A DNA stretch of 6,801 nt from CAYNNQ01 sp051748085 (lineage in GTDB: Bacteria; Desulfobacterota; Desulfovibrionia; Desulfovibrionales; Desulfonatronovibrionaceae): NCBI GenBank assembly GCA_051748085.1, contig JBNJHA010000094.1:1-6801 (forward strand), in the 5' to 3' direction. A program made the translations under genes and the position numbers. The notes below the pieces were generated by a model. The model was not told the DNA's origin, did not search any database, and worked only from the letters and a program-made list of their open reading frames with translations. Shown here piece after piece: positions 1 to 6,384 of the stretch (position 1 is its first letter; each line of letters starts with the position of its first letter).

Positions 1-759
1 GTTGAAAATGGGAATCTTCAGGGTTTCAAAAAGGAGATTCCGTCCGGACGGCAGAACAATGCCCTCTTCCTCTCTGCTGAGCTCTCCCGCTTCCCAGGCT
101 GCTTCATCACTTTGGGCGCAATTTAAAAAGGCGTTCTTAAATGCGGGATCGGCGTATGCCGCCAGTTCACGATCCGTCTTGCCCCTGAAATCGACTTCAA
201 GCAGACCAAAAAGCTCAAGATCCGCTTTATTCGCTTCCAGCCAGCGCCCCTGTCCATCCTTAAAACAGACGCAGTCCGGAGTAGCGTTCATAAGCGTGCG
301 CAGATGCTCGTCGCTTTCTTTCAACGCCTGCTCTATGCGCTTATAGGCGGTGATGTCGGTCAGTTCCTCAACAATATAGGCCAGGCTGCCGTCCCTGGAG
401 TATATCGGGGTGGCCCGGCAGTTGAAATGCCTGTCCAGCTCCGGAAAATACTTGTCGTGTGCGGCCGGCTGTTCTGAAGAAATGGCATCGGTGGTGGCAC
501 AGGGAACACAGGGCTTTTTTCTGCCGATCAATTCATAGCATTTTCTGTTTTTAATCCCATCATTATTTAAACCCAAAAGCTCGTAACCGGTTTGATTATA
601 ACGCAGCATGGAATGATCCGGGAGCTGAACGCCCACAATATTCGGCAGGCTGTCCAGCACCGATTTCAAAAGCCGGGATTCATCCCGCAGTTCGGCGTTT
701 TCCTGTCGCAGTCGATGCACTTCATTTTGCAAATTTTCAGAATCAGTCTTGTTGTCCAT
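1..759 (-). CDS. PAS-domain sensor protein, N-terminal part (runs off left edge)
   Basis: The minus strand is open from an ATG at 759 to the window edge, giving 253 residues without a stop. After a short polar coil (about residues 5-32) comes a PAS domain (about 33-138) with the start LLKSVLDSLPNIVGV and a PAC-like end at EELTDITAYKRIEQAL. A second PAS domain (about 148-253) begins HLRTLMNATPDCVCFKDGQG and is cut by the edge. PAS 1 has the cysteine pattern KCYELIGRKKPCVPC (C74, C84, C87) plus C114, resembling a motif in the kinase at 3116-6003. No membrane segment or signal peptide is seen, so it is probably cytoplasmic. The start is favoured because the coil and PAS follow directly; the ribosome site is weak (GGTAAG, 765-770). 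The output domain (histidine kinase, GGDEF or other) lies outside the window, so the class cannot be named. A terminator after the helicase gene suggests its own transcription unit. Confidence 0.88.
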   Translation of the reverse strand, partial: MDNKTDSENLQNEVHRLRQENAELRDESRLLKSVLDSLPNIVGVQLPDHSMLRYNQTGYELLGLNNDGIKNRKCYELIGRKKPCVPCATTDAISSEQPAAHDKYFPELDRHFNCRATPIYSRDGSLAYIVEELTDITAYKRIEQALKESDEHLRTLMNATPDCVCFKDGQGRWLEANKADLELFGLLEVDFRGKTDRELAAYADPAFKNAFLNCAQSDEAAWEAGELSREEEGIVLPSGRNLLFETLKIPIFN

Positions 760-1312
760 AATTGCTTACCGCTGTTGTAATAATTGGGGTAATACTGACC
801 TTACCCTTAAAAAGGACAACGCCCGCTCCGCAAAGGTGAGTTTTCTGAACCGGGCGGCCTGGCGCAAATATCCGCAAAAATGCGGATAACAAACTTTCAG
901 CTGCAGACGACTTTTTAGGTTCCTCGACGTTGGGTGTAGATTTTATTCGAGTGATCCTTTCTGATGTTCCTGACGAAAGGTTCGCATATTTTCCTGCCTC
1001 TGCCAAAAGGGGGAAAACGGACCGCGGGACGGAACCCAAAAACAGGTTCTCAAATCAATTGGCAATGCCGGTAACAAAAACTGCCTTTCTTTGAAATCAG
1101 CGAGGCCGAAGGGGGCGGGCATCCCCCTTTGGCGGGGCTTAGAAAATACAGAACCGAAAGTGCGGCATCAAAAGAATCAGGAGAATAACTCGCAAAAATC
1201 CATGCATTCCGTCGAAGAGCCACTTTTTAATCATCTTGTATAAAATTTGCACAAAAAAAACATAAAAGCAACATTATATACCGTGAACAAGCTGATAATT
1301 TGCTCGAACGGT
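760..1312. other. Long intergenic/leader region without a convincing gene
   Basis: This stretch of about 550 bases lies upstream of the PAS sensor gene. It contains a strong hairpin (1105-1133, listed separately) and an AT-rich part near 1220-1312. A minus-strand TATAAT (complement of 1273-1278) could be a -10 element for the sensor gene, but no good -35 hexamer is seen at the expected spacing. An imperfect inverted repeat (ACCGT and ACGGT arms, about 1280-1312) sits next to the A-run of the helicase terminator. The open frame at 743-1039 on the minus strand overlaps the sensor start and looks non-coding. I recognise no known riboswitch. Confidence 0.5.
1105..1133. other. Strong GC-rich hairpin in the leader of the PAS sensor gene
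   Basis: The arms 1105-1115 and 1123-1133 pair over 11 positions, with one G-T wobble (1108/1130) as read on the plus strand, around a 7-base loop. The core is AAGGGGG against CCCCCTT. Neither side has a run of T, so it is not a standard intrinsic terminator. It lies about 350 bases upstream of the sensor gene start and could be part of a leader RNA, a protein binding site or a dispersed repeat. The pairing is seen directly; the role is unknown. Confidence 0.45.
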
Positions 1313-1343
1313 AAAAAAAAAAGAGACGCCATGATGACGTCTC
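1313..1343 (-). terminator. Rho-independent terminator of the helicase gene
   Basis: Read on the minus strand, an 8-bp stem GAGACGTC / GGCGTCTC (one T-G wobble) closes a 5-base loop ATCAT, occupies 1323-1343, and is followed directly by ten T (1313-1322). It lies about 125 bases after the helicase stop codon and has the form of a strong intrinsic terminator. It should separate the helicase transcript from the PAS sensor gene that follows. Confidence 0.85.
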
Positions 1344-1359
1344 CTTTTGTCAAATTGTC

Positions 1360-1395
1360 AGCCGCTTTCTTGTTTCCAGGCGGAAACGGCTTTTT
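1360..1395 (+). terminator. Second hairpin after the helicase gene, terminator-like on the plus strand
   Basis: GTTTCC (1372-1377) and GGAAAC (1382-1387) form a perfect 6-bp stem with a 4-base loop AGGC, and outer AGCCG/CGGCT bases (1360-1364, 1387-1391) can pair instead or in part. On the plus strand a run of five T follows (1391-1395). No plus-strand gene is known to end here. It may stop antisense transcription into the helicase gene, or simply protect the 3' end of the helicase mRNA. Confidence 0.3.
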
Positions 1396-1467
1396 CCCGG
1401 TTTAACTGTATCAATTTTCAAAAATGCGCTTTACCCGGATGAGCCATGAAAGCTGATCAACCCGGAT

Positions 1468-2583
1468 TTAGGCCGGACTGGGCAATGTCTTTCTCTGCAT
1501 TTTCTGGGACTGGGAACGCTCAATCGCTCTGACCAGACCAAAATGCTTGGACTCGACAAAGGTCGAAGCCTCGCCGCTGCGGGCGGCACGCCCGGTACGG
1601 CCGATGCGGTGCGTATAGGCCTCTTTGGTATCCGGCATGTCATAGTTAACCACATGTTCAATCCGGGATACGTCGATGCCGCGGGAAGCGATATCGGTAG
1701 CCACCAGGATATTGAAATTGCCGTTTTTAAATCCCTGCATGACACGGCGCCGGTTGTTCTGGGACATATTGCCCTGCAGATCCATAGCCCGCATGCCGGC
1801 TGAATTTAAACGCTTGGCCAGTTTGGTGGCCATGTGCTTGGTCCTGGTAAAAACCAGAGTGGCCCCGGCCTGTTTTTCCTGAAGCAATGCAAGCAGCATC
1901 TCCGGCTTTGACCGCCTCTGCACCGGATAAAGAGATTGGGTGATTCCCTGCAGCGGACGTTCATGATCCACCTGCACCTTTACCGGATCGCTGAGGATTT
2001 CCCCGGCCAGCCGGCTGATATCCGAAGGCATCGTGGCCGAAAAAAGCATATTCTGGCGCTTGCCGGGCAACTTTTTTATTATTTTTTTGATATCGGGCAT
2101 AAAACCCATGTCCAGCATGCGGTCGCCTTCATCCAGAACCAGGATTTCAACCGCGGACAGGTTGACCGCCCGGTCATTCATGATATCCAGCAGACGTCCC
2201 GGACAGGCAACGATAATATCCACGCCGGATCTGATTTTTTTTACCTGGCCGAACTTGCTCACTCCGCCGTACACGGAAACCGCTTTAATCCCGGTTCTGC
2301 GGCCGAGAGTCTGAATATGTTCCAAAGTTTGTTCGGCAAGTTCCCGTGTCGGAGACAGAATCAGACTGCGGATACGGCCTCTTTTGCCCTGCACCAGTTT
2401 TTCCAGGATAGGCAGCACAAAAGCGGCGGTCTTTCCGGTTCCGGTCTGGGCCAGTCCCATTACATCCCGTCCGTTTAATACCGGGGTGATAGCCTTCTCC
2501 TGAATGGGAGTCGGATTTTTATAACCGCAGGATTTTATTCCGGCCTGTATTTTGGAATTAAATTGAAATTCTGAAAAATTCAT
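1468..2583 (-). CDS. rhlE: DEAD-box ATP-dependent RNA helicase, RhlE type, with DEGD motif II
   Basis: This 371-residue protein contains the full DEAD-box helicase set: Q motif (GYKNPTPIQ, Q28), motif I AQTGTGKT (45-52, K51), Ia PTRELAEQ (78-85), GG (106-107), CPGR (127-130), motif II LDEGD (150-154), SAT (182-184), motif IV LVFTRTK (243-249), motif V ATDIASRGID (295-304) and motif VI HRIGRTGRA (325-333). The family unwinds RNA duplexes with ATP in the cytoplasm, in ribosome assembly, mRNA decay or cold adaptation. The RMLDMGF stretch after motif II and the overall spacing fit RhlE. It is shorter than E. coli RhlE, ending about 38 residues after motif VI with only a small basic tail. Motif II has Gly where the family has Ala, while the acidic residues are intact. 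The start follows an AAGGA site at good spacing. A strong terminator follows. The family is certain; the RhlE assignment is likely. Confidence 0.95.
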   Translation of the reverse strand: MNFSEFQFNSKIQAGIKSCGYKNPTPIQEKAITPVLNGRDVMGLAQTGTGKTAAFVLPILEKLVQGKRGRIRSLILSPTRELAEQTLEHIQTLGRRTGIKAVSVYGGVSKFGQVKKIRSGVDIIVACPGRLLDIMNDRAVNLSAVEILVLDEGDRMLDMGFMPDIKKIIKKLPGKRQNMLFSATMPSDISRLAGEILSDPVKVQVDHERPLQGITQSLYPVQRRSKPEMLLALLQEKQAGATLVFTRTKHMATKLAKRLNSAGMRAMDLQGNMSQNNRRRVMQGFKNGNFNILVATDIASRGIDVSRIEHVVNYDMPDTKEAYTHRIGRTGRAARSGEASTFVESKHFGLVRAIERSQSQKMQRKTLPSPA

Positions 2584-2589
2584 AATGCG

Positions 2590-2595
2590 TCCTTT
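2590..2595 (-). promoter_or_regulatory. Ribosome binding site of the helicase gene
   Basis: On the minus strand, AAAAAGGA lies 6 bases before the ATG at 2583. This is the clearest Shine-Dalgarno site in the window and fixes the start of the helicase. Confidence 0.8.
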
Positions 2596-2664
2596 TTGAT
2601 TTTGATAAAGATTAATCCGGACGGTTCCCGTAAAATCGAGATATCCGAAGCTGCAGGCACCACT

Positions 2665-2682
2665 CCATGAGACACATCATGG
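2665..2682. repeat. Palindrome CCATGA-N6-TCATGG upstream of the helicase gene
   Basis: A perfect inverted repeat with 6-base arms and a 6-base spacer lies about 80-100 bases upstream of the helicase start. It has the size of an operator for a dimeric regulator or of a small leader hairpin. A match this short can arise by chance, and no promoter hexamers were recognised next to it. Confidence 0.3.
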
Positions 2683-2895
2683 GCCTGACATGTAAATTAC
2701 GTTGAAAAACAATGGCTTGATCAAAAACAGAGGTCGCGGATTATGAATGGCGGACCGGGTGAATAAAAATTGACCCGGCCAAAACTGGTTGAGGATAAAA
2801 TCCCGGCTGCAAGCGCCGATAAAATATATAAAATTCCCGCGCTTTATTGACCACCAGTATGCGGCCTTTTTATTGAAAAAGCTTTTCTGCAAGTG

Positions 2896-2995
2896 ATCAG
2901 CTACGTCTCATGCGGTGAGACGCCGATGTTCGGCGGGAGGCGCAATGAAGAGTACTAGGCACTTGGTCTCTTGGCAACGAAAGAAGCTAGCTGAT
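2896..2995. other. Compact structured element with 8-bp closing helix and two hairpins (candidate RNA or small mobile element)
   Basis: ATCAGCTA (2896-2903) is the exact reverse complement of TAGCTGAT (2988-2995), so the 100-base block is closed by a perfect terminal helix. Directly inside it is a 7-bp hairpin CGTCTCA / TGAGACG (2904-2910, 2916-2922, 5-base loop). A second hairpin abuts it: CCGA / TCGG (2923-2933), which extends to CGCCGA/TCGGCG if the first opens, so the two can compete. A weaker AAGAG/CTCTT pair (2948-2952, 2968-2972) may form a third arm. On the plus strand TCTTTT follows, and T8 occurs at 3015-3022. The junction-like layout suggests a structured RNA, but terminal inverted repeats are also expected of a MITE-like element or a fragment of a larger ribozyme. 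I do not recognise a known class. Strand is uncertain, with plus slightly favoured by the T-runs and by the ribosome site at 2935-2940. Confidence 0.4.
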
Positions 2996-3064
2996 TCTTT
3001 TGTATCTGGCAAGCTTTTTTTTACAGACACTGCCGGTCATACCCGGGGCGGGCCGAAAGCGTGA
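2945..3064 (+). CDS. Possible 39-residue small protein, unknown function
   Basis: On the plus strand an ATG at 2945 opens 39 codons ending in TGA at 3062-3064. The start is preceded by GGGAGG (2935-2940) with a 4-base gap, a good but tight ribosome binding site. The peptide begins MKSTRHLVSWQRKKLADSF and is basic, with no membrane segment and no family that I recognise. The start lies inside the structured element at 2896-2995, and the ribosome site directly follows its second hairpin, so any translation could depend on folding. It runs opposite to all the neighbouring genes. It could be a real small protein, the truncated front of a longer gene from a mobile element, or chance. Only the start context argues for it. 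Confidence 0.2.
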   Translation: MKSTRHLVSWQRKKLADSFVSGKLFFTDTAGHTRGGPKA

Positions 3065-3115
3065 GTAGAAAAAATTTGGTGAACAGATACAATTTAGGCA
3101 GCAAATAGTAAACGA

Positions 3116-5143
3116 TTACGAAATATTCTTCTCCAGGACTGCCAAAAGTTCATCTTTATTAACCGGTTTGGAGATATAGTCATCCATGCCCGCATCCAGA
3201 AATTTTTCCCGATCCCCGACCATGGCGAAGGCAGTCATGGCAATAACAGGAATATCCTTATACCCGGCATGAGAAGCCCTGATTTTTTTCGTGGCCTCAA
3301 CCCCGTCCATTACCGGCATCTGCACATCCATAAGCACGCAGCCATAACTGCCCTGGGCCAGCCTATCCAGGGCCGCCATTCCGTTTTCGGCTATCTCGAC
3401 CTCATATCCGACTTTTTCCAGCAATCTCTGCCCGTGCAGCCTGGTTATACTATCGTCATCAACGAGAAGTATTCTCCCCTGCGGAGGGACTGCATGTTCA
3501 GACTCGATCCTCCGGGCAGCCCGGCTTTTATCTGTTTCGCAAATCCTGAACGGCAGGTTGACGTAAACCGCAGTCCCTTTGCCCGGTTCGCTATCGATGG
3601 CCACGTTGCCGCCCATAAGTTCTACCAGCCTCTTGACCAGCGCCAGTCCCAGCCCCGCCCCTTCATACTGCCGGGTAAAAGGGGATTCGGAATCATTGGC
3701 CTGGGTAAAAGTCTCAAAAACCTGGGAAATCTTTTCATCCGGGATCCCGGAACCGTTGTCGGAAACAAGAAAAAGCAGCCTGTTTACATCCTTGCGCGAA
3801 TCATTCACTTTAACAAGTTCAACCTCTATTTGCCCGTCATTTGTATATTTGCAGGCATTGCCGACAAGATTGAACAGAATCTCGGTAAGGCGGGTACTGT
3901 CGCCGAGGAGTCTTTTCGGAACATTTTCATCCATAACAACTTTGATCGTATTGTTGTTCTTTCGGGCCGTATGGACAAAGATATCCTCAATCGATTCAAG
4001 TACCTCCCCGATATCAAAAGGGTCTTCCCTGATTTCCATTTTTCCCGCTTCTATCCGGGACAAATCCAGAATGTCGGTCAGCAGTCGATTCAGTCTCTTT
4101 GTGGATTTGTGGGCCATATCCACGTATTCTTCCTGCTCTCCGTTCAGCGCTGTCGTCTGCATGAGCTGAATCATGCCCAGAATACCGTTCAGCGGAGTCC
4201 TTATCTCATGGCTCATATTAGCCAGGAACTCGGACTTGGCCCTGTTCGCCGTGTCCGCGATCTCCGCGGCTTTATTGGCTGCCCTTTCGCTTTCGACAAG
4301 CATGGCGATTGTTTTGGAATTGCGCAGGGCAATGGCCGCAAGGTCTCCGAACGCCTGGGCGGTTCTTGCGTCTTCATCTGTAAAACCGCCATCCTTATTG
4401 GCCAGACCGATTATTCCCAAGGTTTTGCCCTCTACAACCAAAGGGGCGAATAAAACATTATCCAGGCGCATATGACCGCGGGGCATGAAACGCATCCATT
4501 TGCTGCGCGCGAAATCATTGTCATAAACGACCTTATTCTGGAGATAGGCCTCGGCCCGAAAGCCGCGGACCGGCATGGGCAGATCAGGATCTACTGAACA
4601 CGGTCTCCCCCCGGATTCAAGAAAAAGGAGTTCGTTTTCCTCTCCATCCCTTGAAAGCAGGGCGACATATCCTGAGGTTGCACCGGTCAATTCGGCCGCA
4701 CTGTCGAAAATATGCCGGGCCGCCTCCTGAAAATTCTCCATTTTGAGGACTATTTTAGCCGCCCGGAACATACTTTCCAGTTTCCGGGCGTTCAGCCTTG
4801 AGTCTTCGAGCGCATCCTTAAGCTTTTTTTCCGCGTCTTTCTCTTCCGTAACGTCGGAAGCCAGGATAGTAGCGCCGCTGATTGTGCCGTCATCATCGAA
4901 AACCGGATAAACCGACCGGGCCAGTATATGTCCGTCCGGACGATAGCGCAGGACATCGACCTGTTTGCCGCTGCGCATGGCTTCCATTGCCGGACAATCA
5001 GGGCATATATCCTCCCGGTCGTAGAATAAGCTGAAGCATTTCCGGCCTGAAAACTCATCCCTGGGGATATTCAGCATCTCTGAACTGGCGCGATTATTCA
5101 AATTGATCACAAAATCGGTATCTATCTGAACTACGAGTTCATT
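3116..5143 (-). CDS. Hybrid sensor histidine kinase, C-terminal part (PAS-GAF-HisKA-HATPase-REC)
   Basis: This is the C-terminal 675 residues of the gene that starts at 6003; the frame is open right up to the gap. Numbered from the first codon after the gap, it has a PAS domain (about 1-105, starting NELVVQIDTDFVI, with KCFSLFYDREDICPDCP and the end SDVTEEKDAEKKL), then a GAF domain (about 135-280). HisKA follows with the phospho-acceptor in FLANMSHEIRTPLNG, then an ATPase with N box NLVGNACKYTNDG, G1 DNGSGIP and G2 GAGLGLA. The REC domain has VDDD, the phospho-Asp in LMDVQMP, the switch Thr in AMTA and the Lys in SKPV. All catalytic residues are present. Such kinases autophosphorylate His and pass phosphate to the fused REC Asp, normally onward through an HPt protein that is not seen here. 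The GTG at 5110 is not the true start, since it would cut the PAS domain. There is no membrane segment, so it is cytoplasmic. Confidence 0.93.
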   Translation of the reverse strand, partial: NELVVQIDTDFVINLNNRASSEMLNIPRDEFSGRKCFSLFYDREDICPDCPAMEAMRSGKQVDVLRYRPDGHILARSVYPVFDDDGTISGATILASDVTEEKDAEKKLKDALEDSRLNARKLESMFRAAKIVLKMENFQEAARHIFDSAAELTGATSGYVALLSRDGEENELLFLESGGRPCSVDPDLPMPVRGFRAEAYLQNKVVYDNDFARSKWMRFMPRGHMRLDNVLFAPLVVEGKTLGIIGLANKDGGFTDEDARTAQAFGDLAAIALRNSKTIAMLVESERAANKAAEIADTANRAKSEFLANMSHEIRTPLNGILGMIQLMQTTALNGEQEEYVDMAHKSTKRLNRLLTDILDLSRIEAGKMEIREDPFDIGEVLESIEDIFVHTARKNNNTIKVVMDENVPKRLLGDSTRLTEILFNLVGNACKYTNDGQIEVELVKVNDSRKDVNRLLFLVSDNGSGIPDEKISQVFETFTQANDSESPFTRQYEGAGLGLALVKRLVELMGGNVAIDSEPGKGTAVYVNLPFRICETDKSRAARRIESEHAVPPQGRILLVDDDSITRLHGQRLLEKVGYEVEIAENGMAALDRLAQGSYGCVLMDVQMPVMDGVEATKKIRASHAGYKDIPVIAMTAFAMVGDREKFLDAGMDDYISKPVNKDELLAVLEKNIS
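3176..3283 (-). repeat. Direct repeat copy 1 (108 bases, in the REC domain of the hybrid kinase)
   Basis: This segment matches 6694-6801 at 104 of 108 positions with no indel. It encodes the REC region from IRASHAGYKD through the switch Thr to the start of the last helix. The repeat may continue past the window edge in the other copy, so its full length is unknown. Confidence 0.95.
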
Positions 5144-5243
5144 NNNNNNNNNNNNNNNNNNNNNNNNNNNNNNNNNNNNNNNNNNNNNNNNNNNNNNNNN
5201 NNNNNNNNNNNNNNNNNNNNNNNNNNNNNNNNNNNNNNNNNNN
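5144..5243. other. Assembly gap of exactly 100 N inside the hybrid kinase gene
   Basis: One hundred consecutive N indicate a scaffold join of unspecified length. The coding frames on the two sides do not agree at a length of 100, and the missing protein must include the end of PAS 2, a linker and the start of PAS 3. I estimate about 40-60 residues (inference), so the true gap is probably somewhat longer than 100 bases. Confidence 0.98.
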
Positions 5244-6003
5244 GAACCGGAGTCTTTTTTACATGATATGTCCTGAAAATACCGTTTACCGGTTTGCTAT
5301 CCACCTCTTCCAGTATTTCCCCTTTCAGAACCCGAAGATCCGAATTTTCAATGTGCGCAGCCGCTTCCGCTCCGAACAGCTCGGAATCCACCTTGCCCAT
5401 AATCTCCGTGGATGAAAGCCCGAAAAGCTCCTGTGTGGCCGGGTTGGCCATAACATATCTCAGTTCACTGTCTTTTAGAAAAATAAAATCATCGCTGGAC
5501 TCAAAAATAGCCCGAAAACGTTCCTCGCTTGCCTTTAACTCATCTTCGGCCTGTCTGCGCTTTGTGACCTCCCGGGATATAATCACCACCTGAACCGAGC
5601 CGTCATCCGTCAAAAACGGCTGTCCCGTGGATTCCAGCCAGATATAGCCCCTTTCCGGATGATTGTAGCGGTATTCGACCCGTGCCGGTTCCCTGGTCTC
5701 AAATAAAGCAAAAAAAATTTCCCGAGTACGATCCTTGTCCTCGGGATGAATATGATCAAAAATTATCTCACCCAAAATTTCGTCGCCCCGCTTCAAATGC
5801 AGTTCATGCGAGGGTGAAATATAAGTGTATCTCGCCCGGTCATCGGCCATGAGAATTATGTCGCTGCTGTTTTCAGCGATAAAGGAATATTTCTTCTCCC
5901 GGACTCTGATCTTCTTCATGGCCCGGGTCACGGAGGAAAGCCTCTTTTCAAGACTTTCAACTTTACGTTTTAGTTCTTCATAGCTGGGCTTTTTTGATGC
6001 CAT
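5244..6003 (-). CDS. Hybrid sensor histidine kinase, N-terminal part (coil-PAS-PAS), same gene as 3116-5143
   Basis: The ATG at 6003 opens 253 codons that run into the gap. A charged coil (about 5-38, SYEELKRKVESLEKRLSSV) is followed by PAS 1 (about 40-150: FIAENSSDIILMADD, HPEDKDR, a PAC segment YIWLESTGQPFLTDDGS and the end SREVTKRRQAEDEL). PAS 2 (from about 161: ERFRAIFESSDDFIFLKDSE, ANPATQELFGLSSTEI) is cut near its last strands at HVKKTPV. No signal peptide or membrane helix is present, so it is a cytoplasmic sensor. The apparent extension to 5131 with residues MNS after the gap is an artefact of the frame across the N run. The ribosome site is weak (GGGG, complement of 6009-6012, 5 bases before ATG). 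With the part at 3116-5143 this gives one protein of roughly 960-990 residues. The ligands of the PAS domains cannot be told from sequence. Confidence 0.92.
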
Positions 6004-6184
6004 AAATACCCCGGGAATTAAAGTATGCGCAAAATTTCAGACTCGGAAATGATTCGAAAAACTGCGGTTATTGATTACTACCAGCAAATGGAAATCCGGG
6101 CAAGAAAGTTAAGTTTTTAGGTTCGTCTCAAGAATCTGTGCAAAACATTTTAGGTTTTTGTTAAATCAAAATACTGGATTACCC

Positions 6185-6215
6185 GATCCGTCATTTTTGT
6201 CCCGGATGACGGATC
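6185..6215. repeat. REP-like palindrome with flanking GGAATCCAGAAAG
   Basis: GATCCGTCAT (6185-6194) and ATGACGGATC (6206-6215) are perfect 10-base inverted arms around an 11-base loop. The arm plus the following CAGGAATCCAGAAAG resembles the widespread intergenic repeats of the form GTCATTCC...GGAATCCAG found in many proteobacterial genomes. That likeness is from recall and was not searched. It probably belongs to a dispersed multi-copy family. Confidence 0.65.
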
Positions 6216-6300
6216 AGGAATCCAGAAAGTAACCACGGCCAAGTTCACCGGCGCGAAGAATGAGTGTCCAGTGCATCCGTTTGTTAGGATTTCTTTCTTC

Positions 6301-6384
6301 GGGATCGGGACCGAAATCGACCCCATAAGCTACGGCTTCCTTGTACACCGAATGACATACTCTTTCGATTTCGATAGCGATCCC
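6301..6384. repeat. Imperfect inverted repeat made of GAT-type hexamers
   Basis: The 20-base arms 6301-6320 and 6365-6384 are complementary at 17 of 20 positions (9 bp, a short mismatched zone, 7 bp) around a 44-base loop. The right arm belongs to six tandem hexamers ending in GAT (6364-6399: TTCGAT, TTCGAT, AGCGAT, CCCGAT, TTCGAT, TTGGAT). The left arm carries the same pattern in inverse orientation. The loop has a small AAGC-TACG-GCTT hairpin (6327-6338). It may form a cruciform or RNA stem; the function is unknown. Confidence 0.6.

Noticed and set aside
743..1039. 98-codon minus-strand frame upstream of the PAS sensor gene
   Set aside because: It overlaps the start of the well-supported sensor gene in another frame, lacks a good ribosome site and resembles no family.
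2677..2892. 71-codon minus-strand frame rich in Phe upstream of the helicase
   Set aside because: The composition follows from AT-rich intergenic DNA. There is no recognisable domain and no clear ribosome site.
2896..2995. Retron or hammerhead ribozyme reading of the structured element
   Set aside because: No reverse transcriptase is nearby, and the hammerhead core (CUGAUGA with GAAA in order) is not present on either strand.
3269..4453. 394-codon open frame on the plus strand
   Set aside because: It lies wholly antisense to the HisKA, HATPase and REC domains of the hybrid kinase, whose motifs are unmistakable. The antisense peptide shows no domain.
912..6124. The 11-mer TTTTTAGGTTC present upstream of both PAS genes (912-922 and 6114-6124)
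   Set aside because: Several 11-base matches are expected by chance in a window of this size, and the distances to the two start codons differ (about 153 and 111 bases).
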